NCBI RefSeq assembly: GCF_030269685.1
Contig: NZ_BSTT01000004.1
Coordinates: forward strand, 368,746-432,745
Origin: Actinomycetospora sp. NBRC 106378
GTDB lineage: Bacteria > Actinomycetota > Actinomycetes > Mycobacteriales > Pseudonocardiaceae
Reading direction: 5' to 3'
DNA: 64,000 nucleotides
Part shown: positions 15,085-22,874 of the stretch, piece by piece
Layout: each line of letters begins with the position of its first letter
How positions within the stretch are numbered: the first letter of the stretch is position 1
Notes under the pieces: model-generated
Databases searched by the model: none
What the model was told of the DNA's origin: nothing
The model's input: the letters and a program-made list of their open reading frames with translations, nothing else
Program-made: the position numbers and the translations under genes

Positions 15085-16151
15085 CGTGGGTCCGGGGTCG
15101 GGACGACCTTCACCGCGTCCCAGCCGCCGCGGACCGCGTCGTGCTCGCGGGAGCCGTCGCCGTAGCGCTCCCCGGCGGCCGCGATGGTGGCCGCCGCGGC
15201 GTCCGCGAACTGCGCGTTCGCCCGCAGCCGCTCGGTGAGCACCGTGTACCAGACCGGCCCGACCGTCTCCCAGGCGTTGCCGCCGAGCGTGCGCGCGGCC
15301 TCCGCGAAGGCGCGGTTGGGGATGCCGGAGTTGATGTGCACGCCGCCCGAGTCGTTGCGCGGGTCGTCGTCGACCGGCAGGTCCCGGTAGGAGTCCATGT
15401 CGGCGGGCTGGTCGTCGCCGGTGTACGCGGTGCCCGGGGCCAGCATGCTGCGCAGGGCCTTGCCGAGCGAGGGCTCCAGCGCGCCCTCGCCGATCAACCA
15501 GTCCGACGTCGCCGCGTCGATGCCGCCCGCCCGCTGCTTGACGAGGATCCCGAACACGTCGGAGAACGACTCGTTCAGCGCCCCGCTCTGCGCCTCGTAC
15601 ACGAGGTTGGCGGTGTACTGCGTGACCCCGTGGGTGAGCTCGTGGGCGATGACGTCCAGGGAGCGGGTGAGGGCGCCCGCCACGAAGGTGCCGCCCCCGC
15701 CGTCGCCGTAGACCATCTGCTCGCCGGTCCAGAAGGCGTTGTCGTAGCGCTGCCCGAAGTGCACCGACGAGACGAGGTCCAGCCCGCGGCCGTCGATCGA
15801 CTCGCGGCCGAGGACGTCGCGGTAGAAGGCGACGGTGGTCGCGGCGTTGTCGTAGGCCTCGTTGACCGCCGTGTCCGACGACGGCGGATCGCCGTCCGTC
15901 CGGACCTGCCGGCCCGGCAGGGCCGACTCCTCGCCGCCCTCGACGTCGAACACCGTGTTCGCGGTGACCCCGGGGCGGTCCGGTGGCACGGCCGCGCCCT
16001 GCTCGCGCAGCGCCCGTGCCACCGCGATCCGGCGGCCCCGCAGCCGCTCGGAGACCCGCTGCGTCTCCCGTGCCGCCTCGCGGGCGGCCTCCGACCCGGA
16101 CTCGGCCAGACGGAGCAGCAGGGACGGGGGCGCGATCGCGCACAGGTGCAT
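15081..16151 (-). CDS. protealysin-like M4 metallopeptidase
   Basis: 356 aa from the ATG giving MHLCAIAPPSLLLRLAES; a TTG three codons upstream is less likely. It is a thermolysin-family (M4) zinc protease with HELTHGVTQY near residue 161 (two His ligands and catalytic Glu), ALNESFSDVFG (third ligand Glu) and SGGVHINSGIPNRAF (catalytic His). The short N-terminus has the protealysin-type propeptide signature (HLC.I.PP.LL) in place of a signal peptide and long prodomain, so it is expected in the cytosol or exported non-classically. The next gene encodes its likely inhibitor. Confidence 0.92.
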   Translation of the reverse strand: MHLCAIAPPSLLLRLAESGSEAAREAARETQRVSERLRGRRIAVARALREQGAAVPPDRPGVTANTVFDVEGGEESALPGRQVRTDGDPPSSDTAVNEAYDNAATTVAFYRDVLGRESIDGRGLDLVSSVHFGQRYDNAFWTGEQMVYGDGGGGTFVAGALTRSLDVIAHELTHGVTQYTANLVYEAQSGALNESFSDVFGILVKQRAGGIDAATSDWLIGEGALEPSLGKALRSMLAPGTAYTGDDQPADMDSYRDLPVDDDPRNDSGGVHINSGIPNRAFAEAARTLGGNAWETVGPVWYTVLTERLRANAQFADAAAATIAAAGERYGDGSREHDAVRGGWDAVKVVPTPDPR

Positions 16152-16301
16152 GGCCCGCAATGTGGCACACCCGGGGCGGGCGCAGCGACGGGCGGACGGG
16201 TGGGCTCCGACGACGGAACACCGCTGATCAGGGCACCTCTACGCGGTACCGGGCGTAACACGAACCGATCCCCCCGGTCCGGGCCCGTAGCGTGGGAGAT
16301 C

Positions 16302-17051
16302 GTGGTGGGCTCCTCGGCCGACTGGACGATCGACCGTCTGGCGGCCCACGCCGGGATGACGGTGCGCAACGTCCGCGCGCACGCCGCCCGCGGTCTGCTG
16401 CCCCCGCCCCGCATGCAGGGACGGACGGGCTTCTACGGCTCCGACCACCTGGCGCGGCTGGACCTCATCACCCACCTGCAGGCCGAGGGCTTCTCGCTCG
16501 CCGCGATCGAGCGGCTCGTCGAGGCCACGCCCAGCCAGTCCGCCGAGCGCGCGCTCTCGCAGTACCTCGAGATGCTCACCCCCTGGCGGGCCGAGCCGCC
16601 GGTGGACCTCTCCCGCGAGGAGTTCACCTCCTGGCTCGGCGGGGAGCCGGCCTCCTTCGGCGCGCTGGTCGACGCCGGGATGGTCGAGGAGCTCCCCGAG
16701 GGCCGCATCCGCGTGCACAGCCCGGAGATGGTCCGGGCCGGTGTCGAGGCGGCCGCCCTCGGGCTCCCGGTCGAGGCGCTGCTGCGCACGCGGGAACGGG
16801 TGCTCGCCCACCTCGACGAGGTCGCGGACGGCTTCGTCGACCTCTTCCGCAGCACGGTCTGGCAGGAGTTCGTCGCGGCCGGGCTCCCGGCCGAGCAGCT
16901 CGAGGGCGTGCGGCACGCCGTCGCGAACCTGCAGCCGATCGCGGCCCGCACCGTGATGTCCGCGTTCCGCGAGACGATGCCGCGCGCGGTGGGCGAACTG
17001 GTCCGGGAGGCCTCGCAGGTCCTCGAGGACGGCGGCAGCGAGCCGATGTGA
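16302..17051 (+). CDS. MerR-family transcriptional regulator
   Basis: 249 aa from GTG preceded by GGGAGA. An N-terminal MerR winged helix (residues 5-70) contains WTIDRLAAHAGMTVRNVRAH, then FYGSDHLARLDLITHLQAEG. It is followed by a 170-residue all-helical C-terminal domain with no Cys-rich metal site, so the inducer is probably an organic or lipid ligand. The stop codon lies inside a perfect 18-bp palindrome that begins a tandem operator in front of the reductase/desaturase operon, which it may control. Confidence 0.85.
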   Translation: MVGSSADWTIDRLAAHAGMTVRNVRAHAARGLLPPPRMQGRTGFYGSDHLARLDLITHLQAEGFSLAAIERLVEATPSQSAERALSQYLEMLTPWRAEPPVDLSREEFTSWLGGEPASFGALVDAGMVEELPEGRIRVHSPEMVRAGVEAAALGLPVEALLRTRERVLAHLDEVADGFVDLFRSTVWQEFVAAGLPAEQLEGVRHAVANLQPIAARTVMSAFRETMPRAVGELVREASQVLEDGGSEPM

Positions 17052-17086
17052 CATCCCGGGATGTCATATGACACCCCGGCATGTTT
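17049..17086 (+). promoter_or_regulatory. tandem palindromic operators upstream of desaturase operon
   Basis: A perfect 18-bp palindrome TGACATCCCGGGATGTCA (17049-17066) is followed by a 14-of-18 match, TGACACCCCGGCATGTTT (17069-17086). The centres are exactly 20 bp apart, so both face the same side of the helix. The first begins in the TGA stop of the MerR gene. The layout suits a cooperatively binding dimeric repressor of the downstream reductase/desaturase/cyclase operon. Confidence 0.6.
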
Positions 17087-17181
17087 TGATCTGGCTCACA
17101 CCGGACATCCACGCGCCACGCTCCCCTCTCACCCGGGAAGATGCGTACGAGGGTGTTCTCAGTGGCGATACGGAGGCGAAC

Positions 17182-18294
17182 GTGAACGAGGCGTCGGCCA
17201 AGCTCCCCCGTCCGGTCCAGCGGCTCCGCTCCGCTGCGTCACGGTTCACGACGCCGCTGCTCCCGGACGACTACCTGACGCTGCTCAACCCGCTGTGGTC
17301 CGCGCGGGAGCTGCGGGGCAAGGTCGTCAAGGTCGTGCAGGAGACCGAGGACGCCGCGACGCTGGTGATCAAGCCGGGCTGGGGCTGGTCGTTCGACCAC
17401 CAGGCCGGCCAGTACGTCGGGATCGCCGTGCAGGTCGACGGGCGGTTCCACTGGCGCTCCTACTCCCTCACCTCGCCGCCCAAGCGCGACGCGGGCCACC
17501 TCTCGGTCACGGTCAAGGCGCAGCCCGAGGGCTTCCTGTCCCAGCACCTGGTGCGCGGCGTCGCCCCGGGCACGATCGTCCGGCTGGCCCCGCCGCAGGG
17601 CGACTTCGTCCTCCCCGACCCGCCGCCCGCGAAGATCCTGTTCCTGACGGCGGGGTCGGGCATCACGCCGATCATGGCGTTCCTCCGGACGCTGGACCGA
17701 CGCCGGACGATGCCCGACGTCGTGGTCGTGCACTCCGCGCCCGACCCCGAGCACTTCCTGTTCTCCGACGAGCTCGACGAGCTCGAGGGGCGCCACGAGA
17801 GCCTCACCGTGATCCGGCGGCACACCCGCGACGACGGCCACCTCGACCTCGACGCGCTGCACGAGGTCTGCGCGGACTGGGCCGAGCGGGCCGCGTGGGT
17901 GTGCGGGCCGAACGAGATGCTCGACGACGCCGAGCGGGTCTGGGCCGACGCCGGCATCGAGGACCACCTGCACGTCGAGCGCTTCTCGGCCAACCTCGCG
18001 GGCGGCGAGGCCGAGGGCGGCACCGTCACGTTCTCGAACTCCGACGCGGAGATCGAGATCGACGGGGCGACGACGCTGCTGGAGGCCGGCGAGCAGGCCG
18101 GGCTGCAGCTGCCCTTCGGGTGCCGCATGGGCATCTGCCACACCTGTGTGGTCCCGCTGCGCTCCGGCGTGGTGCGCGACCTGCGCGACGGCACCGAGCA
18201 CCGGGCCGACGGCTCCGGCGGCGAGAGCTGGGACGCCGTGAAGATCCAGACCTGCGTGACCGCGGCGGCCGGCGACTGCGTCGTCGATGCCTGA
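17182..18294 (+). CDS. ferredoxin reductase partner of acyl desaturase
   Basis: 370 aa from GTG preceded by GGAGG at 17172-17176. It is a plant-type ferredoxin reductase with fused ferredoxin. FAD domain: FHWRSYSLTSPP near residue 93. NAD(P) domain: KILFLTAGSGITPIMAF near 153, with WVCGPNEML near 238. The C-terminal 2Fe-2S domain has CRMGICHTC near 314-322 and a last Cys in IQTCVT. It passes electrons from NAD(P)H to the desaturase encoded 41 nt downstream, as in the mycobacterial Rv3230c-DesA3 pair. It follows the MerR gene by 130 nt, which hold tandem operators. Confidence 0.9.
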   Translation: MNEASAKLPRPVQRLRSAASRFTTPLLPDDYLTLLNPLWSARELRGKVVKVVQETEDAATLVIKPGWGWSFDHQAGQYVGIAVQVDGRFHWRSYSLTSPPKRDAGHLSVTVKAQPEGFLSQHLVRGVAPGTIVRLAPPQGDFVLPDPPPAKILFLTAGSGITPIMAFLRTLDRRRTMPDVVVVHSAPDPEHFLFSDELDELEGRHESLTVIRRHTRDDGHLDLDALHEVCADWAERAAWVCGPNEMLDDAERVWADAGIEDHLHVERFSANLAGGEAEGGTVTFSNSDAEIEIDGATTLLEAGEQAGLQLPFGCRMGICHTCVVPLRSGVVRDLRDGTEHRADGSGGESWDAVKIQTCVTAAAGDCVVDA

Positions 18295-18335
18295 CGCTGC
18301 CTGACCAGATCCCCGAAGATCGAGAGAGGACCGTC

Positions 18336-19565
18336 GTGGCCATCCGGGACGTCAAGGAGTTCGCCCACCTCACCGAGGCCGACGTCGAGGCGTTGGGTCG
18401 GGAGTTCGACCAGATCCGCGCCGACATCGAGGAGTCGCGCGGCGACCACGACGCGGCGTACATCCGGCGCCTGATCACCGTGCAGCGGCGGCTCAACGTC
18501 GCCGCCCGCGTGATGATGTTCGGCAGCCACCGCCGCGAGCTGTGGTGGGCGGGGGCGGTCACGCTCGGCGTGGCGAAGATCCTCGAGAACATGGAGATCG
18601 GCCACAACGTCATGCACGGCGAGTGGGACTGGATGAACGATCCGGAGATCCACTCGTCGACGTGGGAGTGGGACAACGTCTGCCCCGCCGACCAGTGGAA
18701 GCACTCCCACAACTACCTGCACCACACGTACACCAACGTGATCGGCAAGGACAAGGACGTCGGCTACGAGATCCTCCGTGTCCGCTCCGACCAGCCGTGG
18801 CACCCGTACTACCTGACGCAGCCCGTGGTGAACGCGCTGCTCATGACGTTCTTCGAGTACGGCGTCTCGCTGCACGACCTCGACATCGACGGCCTGGTCA
18901 AGCAGCGGATCGAGAACCCCGAGGAGTTCAAGCAGAAGTTCCTCGACATCCTGCGCAAGCAGGCCCGCCAGGTCGGCAAGGACTACGTCCTCTTCCCGGC
19001 CCTGACCGGCCCGAACTTCGCGTCGACGGCGTCGGCCAACTTCGCCGCCAACATCATCCGCAACGTCTGGTCGTACGCGATCATCTTCTGCGGACACTTC
19101 CCGGACGGCGCCGAGGTGTTCACCGAGGAGGAGCTGGAGAACGAGACGCAGGGCGAGTGGTACCTGCGCCAGCTGCTCGGCTCGGCCAACTTCACCGGCA
19201 GCCGCCTCATGCACATCATGTCGGGCTCGCTCGGCTACCAGATCGAGCACCACCTCTACCCGGACCTGCCGTCGAACCGCTACCCGGAGATCCAGACGCG
19301 GGTGAAGGCGCTCTGCGAGAAGTACGAGCTGCCCTACACCACCGGCTCGTTCCCGCGGCAGTTCTGGCAGGCCACCCGGTCGATCTGGCGGCTGTCGCTG
19401 CCGGCGAAGAAGATCCGGGAGGCCAACGAGCGGCGCATCGACCGCGGCCTCCCCCGCCAGTACGGCAAGGTCTCGCCCGGCGGCGCGGAGAACGCCTCGG
19501 TCGCGCCGGCGCCGTCGTCGACGCCCGGTCACCCGACCTCGGTGTCCCCGGCCGGCGGGTCGTGA
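18336..19565 (+). CDS. membrane fatty-acyl desaturase (DesA3-like)
   Basis: 409 aa, GTG start behind AGAGAGGA. A di-iron membrane acyl desaturase with three His boxes: EIGHNVMHGEW near residue 88, HSHNYLHHTYTN near 124, and GYQIEHHLYPDLP near 303. Hydrophobic stretches around residues 70-85 and 230-250 suit membrane insertion. It introduces a cis double bond into acyl-CoA or acyl-lipid chains with electrons from the upstream reductase. Its stop overlaps the start of a membrane adenylate cyclase gene (GTGA), an unusual coupling. Confidence 0.92.
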   Translation: MAIRDVKEFAHLTEADVEALGREFDQIRADIEESRGDHDAAYIRRLITVQRRLNVAARVMMFGSHRRELWWAGAVTLGVAKILENMEIGHNVMHGEWDWMNDPEIHSSTWEWDNVCPADQWKHSHNYLHHTYTNVIGKDKDVGYEILRVRSDQPWHPYYLTQPVVNALLMTFFEYGVSLHDLDIDGLVKQRIENPEEFKQKFLDILRKQARQVGKDYVLFPALTGPNFASTASANFAANIIRNVWSYAIIFCGHFPDGAEVFTEEELENETQGEWYLRQLLGSANFTGSRLMHIMSGSLGYQIEHHLYPDLPSNRYPEIQTRVKALCEKYELPYTTGSFPRQFWQATRSIWRLSLPAKKIREANERRIDRGLPRQYGKVSPGGAENASVAPAPSSTPGHPTSVSPAGGS

Positions 19566-21169
19566 CCGCCGCCGGGCCCGGCCCGGCACACCGCGACCTG
19601 CAACGACGCACCAGGGTCGTCCTCGGTGTCTTCGTCGTGGTCGCCAACGTCGTGGGCGCGGCGGTGGTGCTCACCCTGGCGGGGTGGGTGCTGCCGACGC
19701 GGTCGCTCGTGGACGACGTCGCGGGAGCGATCACCGCGAACGTCGTGCTCTTCGCCGTCTACCTCGTCGTCGCGGTGACGGTCGGGGTGGTCTGGGGGAT
19801 CGTCTGGAGCCGTGTCCCGCGCCTTCCCGACGGCGGGGCGTCCCCGTCCGGGTGGGTCCGGCACCGCCGGGCGACCCGACGGGTCGTCCTGCGGGTGCCG
19901 ACCCGGCTCGCCGTCGTCCAGGCGGTGCCGTGGGCGGTCGCGGTCGTGCTGTTCGCGGGGATGAACGCGGTGTGGTCGCTGCGTCTGGCCCTCGTCGTGG
20001 GGTGCGTGGTGGCGCTCGGGGGGCTCGCCACGGTCGCGGTGGCCTTCCGGCTCTCCGAGCTCGCCCTGCGCCGCGAGGTCGCGCGGGTGCTCGCGCACGA
20101 ACCGCCCAGCGGCTACCGCCTGTCCGGCGTCGGCATCCGGTCGGTGGGCGGGTGGGTGCTCGGTACGGGCGTCCCGGTGCTCGGGGTCGCGCTCGTCGCG
20201 GCGACGAGCCTGCTCGTGCCCGAGCAGTACACGGTGCGCGCGCTCGGCCTCGCCGTGCTCGTGCTCTCGGTGATCGCCCTGGTCGTCGGCTTCGGGCTCA
20301 ACGCCCTGACCGCCGCCTCGATCGCCGGGCCGGTGGTCGCGGTGCGCCGGGCCCTCGGCCGGGTGGAGCGCGGTGACCTCGACGTCACGGTCCCGGTCAC
20401 CGACGCCACCGAGCTCGGCCTGCTGCAGGCCGGGTTCAACACGATGGCCGGCGGTCTGCGCGAGCGCGACCGCATCCGCGCCCTGTTCGGCCGGCACGTC
20501 GGCGAGGAGGTGGCGCGCGCCGCGATGGAGGGCGAGCTGGAGCTCGGCGGGGAGGTGCGGGAGGTCGCCGTGCTGTTCGTCGACCTGATCGGCTCCACCC
20601 GGATGGCCGTCGACCGCCCGCCGACCGAGGTCGTGGAGCTGCTCAACACCTTCTTCGCCGAGGTCGTCGACGTCGTCGAGGCCCACCGCGGCTGGATCAA
20701 CAAGTTCGAGGGCGACGCGGCGCTGGCCGTGTTCGGGTCGCCGAGCGACCTCGACGATCCGGCGGGCTGCGCGCTCGCGGCCGCCCGGGACCTCGCGGTC
20801 CGGCTCGACGCGCTCGACACCGTGTCGGCCGGCATCGGGGTGTCCGCGGGCCCGGCCGTCGCGGGCAACATCGGCGACGCCCGCCGCTACGAGTACACCG
20901 TGATCGGCGACCCGGTGAACGAGGCCGCCCGGCTGACCGACCTGGCCAAGACCGTGCCCGGCTGCGTCGCGGCGTCGGGGGCGGCCCTCGCCCGCGCGGG
21001 CGACGACGAGCGCGCCCGCTGGCAGGTGGTGGGGCTGGCCCAGCTGCGCGGCCGCCACGAGGAGACCGAGTATTCCGCGCCGACGGACCGCCTCGGGGCC
21101 GAGCCGTGCGAACCGGAGGCGACCACACCTGACGTCGGGAACGGGAGGACGTTCTCCGCGCAGGCCTGA
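19562..21169 (+). CDS. membrane class III adenylate cyclase, copy 1
   Basis: 535 aa from a GTG overlapping the desaturase stop. Six predicted membrane helices (about residues 18-255) precede a HAMP domain (about 258-315, VRRALGRVERGDLDVTVPVT). The C-terminal cyclase homology domain holds VLFVDLIGSTR (first metal Asp), WINKFEGDAALAVFG (adenine-specifying Lys, second Asp) and YTVIGDPVNEAARL (transition-state Asn and Arg). All catalytic residues are present. The architecture matches the mycobacterial Rv1318c-Rv1320c/Rv3645 group. Translational coupling to the desaturase suggests a membrane-state sensor. Confidence 0.92.
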   Translation: MTAAGPGPAHRDLQRRTRVVLGVFVVVANVVGAAVVLTLAGWVLPTRSLVDDVAGAITANVVLFAVYLVVAVTVGVVWGIVWSRVPRLPDGGASPSGWVRHRRATRRVVLRVPTRLAVVQAVPWAVAVVLFAGMNAVWSLRLALVVGCVVALGGLATVAVAFRLSELALRREVARVLAHEPPSGYRLSGVGIRSVGGWVLGTGVPVLGVALVAATSLLVPEQYTVRALGLAVLVLSVIALVVGFGLNALTAASIAGPVVAVRRALGRVERGDLDVTVPVTDATELGLLQAGFNTMAGGLRERDRIRALFGRHVGEEVARAAMEGELELGGEVREVAVLFVDLIGSTRMAVDRPPTEVVELLNTFFAEVVDVVEAHRGWINKFEGDAALAVFGSPSDLDDPAGCALAAARDLAVRLDALDTVSAGIGVSAGPAVAGNIGDARRYEYTVIGDPVNEAARLTDLAKTVPGCVAASGAALARAGDDERARWQVVGLAQLRGRHEETEYSAPTDRLGAEPCEPEATTPDVGNGRTFSAQA

Positions 21170-21210
21170 CCCGGTCGGGTCGATCCGACCACAGATGGTC
21201 CCCGTGCCGC

Positions 21211-21230
21211 CCGAACGTCGCTACGTTCGG
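21211..21230 (+). promoter_or_regulatory. palindrome and -10 element abutting cyclase 2 start
   Basis: CCGAACGT and ACGTTCGG (8-bp arms, 4-nt gap) end five bases before the ATG of the second cyclase gene, where no Shine-Dalgarno is visible. TACGTT inside it (21222-21227) is a possible -10 that would place transcription start at or next to the ATG, giving a leaderless mRNA. The palindrome would then be an operator over the promoter. Confidence 0.35.
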
Positions 21231-21234
21231 TGAC

Positions 21235-22863
21235 ATGCAGGACGAGACACGGGAGGTCCCGCACCAGGTCGCGCGATCGACCAAGGTGCTGGTGGGCGCC
21301 CTGATCGTCGTGTCCAACGTCGTCGGCGCCCTCATCCTCGTCGGACTGGGCGCCTGGGTGCTGCCCTTCCGGGCGCTGGTGACCGACGAGACGGCCGCCC
21401 TGCGCACCAACCTCGTCCTCCTGGCGGTGTACGCCCCGCTGGCCGGCCTGGGGGCGTTCGCGTTCGGCTGGGCCTGGCTGCGCGTGCCCGAGCCGCCGGG
21501 CCCGACGCCGAGCGAGGCGGAGCTCGCCTGCCACCGGCAGCGGGCACGGCGCGTGGTGCTGCGGGCGCCGGTGCGGCTCGCCGTCGTGCAGGCCGTGCCC
21601 TGGACCATCGGCGTGGCGCTGTTCGCGGTGGTCGACGCGACCTGGTCGCGGACGCTCGCCCTGGCCGTGGCCTGCATGATCGCGCTGGGCGGCATCGCGA
21701 CGGTCACGGTCGCCTACCGCTTCTCGGAACTGGTCATGCGCCGTGAGGTCGCGCGGGTGTTCGTCCACGAGCCGCCGTCGGAGAAGGGCCTGCCGGGAGT
21801 GGCGGTGCGCTCGCTCGGCGCGTGGGTGATGGGCACCGGGGTGCCGCTGCTCGGCGTCGTGATCGCGGCCGGGACCTCGCTGGTCTACGCCGACTACTTC
21901 ACCGTGCAGCGGCTCGGGCTGGTCGTCCTCGTGCTCGCGCTGGTCTCGCTGTCGGTGGGTTTCCTGGTCACCGTGCTGTCGTCGACCTCGATCGTCGCGT
22001 CGGTGACCGCGGTGCGCCGCGCGCTGCGCCGCGTCGAGCAGGGTGACCTCGAGACCCGGGTCCAGGTCTCCGACACCACCGAGCTCGGGCTGCTGCAGTC
22101 GGGCTTCAACACGATGGTCGCGGGCCTGCGCGAGCGGGACCGGGTGCGCGAACTGTTCGGGCGGCAGGTCGGGGAGGACGTGGCCGAGGCCGCGCTGGCG
22201 GGCGACGTCGAGCTCGGCGGGGAGGTGCGGGAGGTCGCGGTGCTCTTCGTCGACCTCGTCGGCTCCACCGCGCTGGCCGCCAACCGGCCCCCGACGGAGG
22301 TCGTCGCGCGGCTCAACGTCTTCTTCGCCGAGGTGGTCGACGCCGTGGAACGCCACGGCGGCTGGGTCAACAAGTTCGAGGGCGACGCCGCGCTCGCCGT
22401 GTTCGGGGCTCCCCAGCACGTGGACGACCCGGCCGCCCGGGCCCTGGCCGCCGCGCGCGAGCTCGCCGACCGGCTCGAACGCTGCGGTGCCCACGCCGGG
22501 ATCGGCGTGTCCGCCGGGGAGGCCGTCGCGGGGCACGTCGGCGACGCCCGCCGCTACGAGTACACCGTCATCGGCGACCCGGTGAACGAGGCGGCGCGGC
22601 TGTGCGACCTCGCCAAGCGCAGCCGCCGCTGGGGCGAGGGCGGCGACGCGGCCTGGCGCGGGGTGGCCGCCTCCGGTGCGGCCCTGGAGCGGGCGGGCGA
22701 CGCCGAGGCGCGGCGCTGGCTCGTGATCGGCTCCGAGCGGCTGCGGGGACGGGCCGCGGACACGGCGGTGGCGGTCCCGCGTGACCGGTACGTCACGTCG
22801 TCGGTCGAGCCCGGCGAGGCCGTCGAGTCCGTCGGGGCCACGAACGAGGTCACGCGCCGTTAA
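21235..22863 (+). CDS. membrane class III adenylate cyclase, copy 2
   Basis: 542 aa, ATG start. A tandem paralogue of the preceding gene with the same layout: six-helix membrane part (STKVLVGALIVVSNVVGALI onward), HAMP (VRRALRRVEQGDLETRVQVS) and cyclase domain with VLFVDLVGSTA, WVNKFEGDAALAVFG and YTVIGDPVNEAARL. It carries a short insertion (SRRWGEGGDAAWRG) in the last domain relative to copy 1. All catalytic residues are kept. Membrane parts differ more than catalytic parts, suggesting different inputs with a common cAMP output. The RCK/channel-like gene follows 11 nt later. Confidence 0.92.
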   Translation: MQDETREVPHQVARSTKVLVGALIVVSNVVGALILVGLGAWVLPFRALVTDETAALRTNLVLLAVYAPLAGLGAFAFGWAWLRVPEPPGPTPSEAELACHRQRARRVVLRAPVRLAVVQAVPWTIGVALFAVVDATWSRTLALAVACMIALGGIATVTVAYRFSELVMRREVARVFVHEPPSEKGLPGVAVRSLGAWVMGTGVPLLGVVIAAGTSLVYADYFTVQRLGLVVLVLALVSLSVGFLVTVLSSTSIVASVTAVRRALRRVEQGDLETRVQVSDTTELGLLQSGFNTMVAGLRERDRVRELFGRQVGEDVAEAALAGDVELGGEVREVAVLFVDLVGSTALAANRPPTEVVARLNVFFAEVVDAVERHGGWVNKFEGDAALAVFGAPQHVDDPAARALAAARELADRLERCGAHAGIGVSAGEAVAGHVGDARRYEYTVIGDPVNEAARLCDLAKRSRRWGEGGDAAWRGVAASGAALERAGDAEARRWLVIGSERLRGRAADTAVAVPRDRYVTSSVEPGEAVESVGATNEVTRR

Positions 22864-22874
22864 GGTCACCGCTC

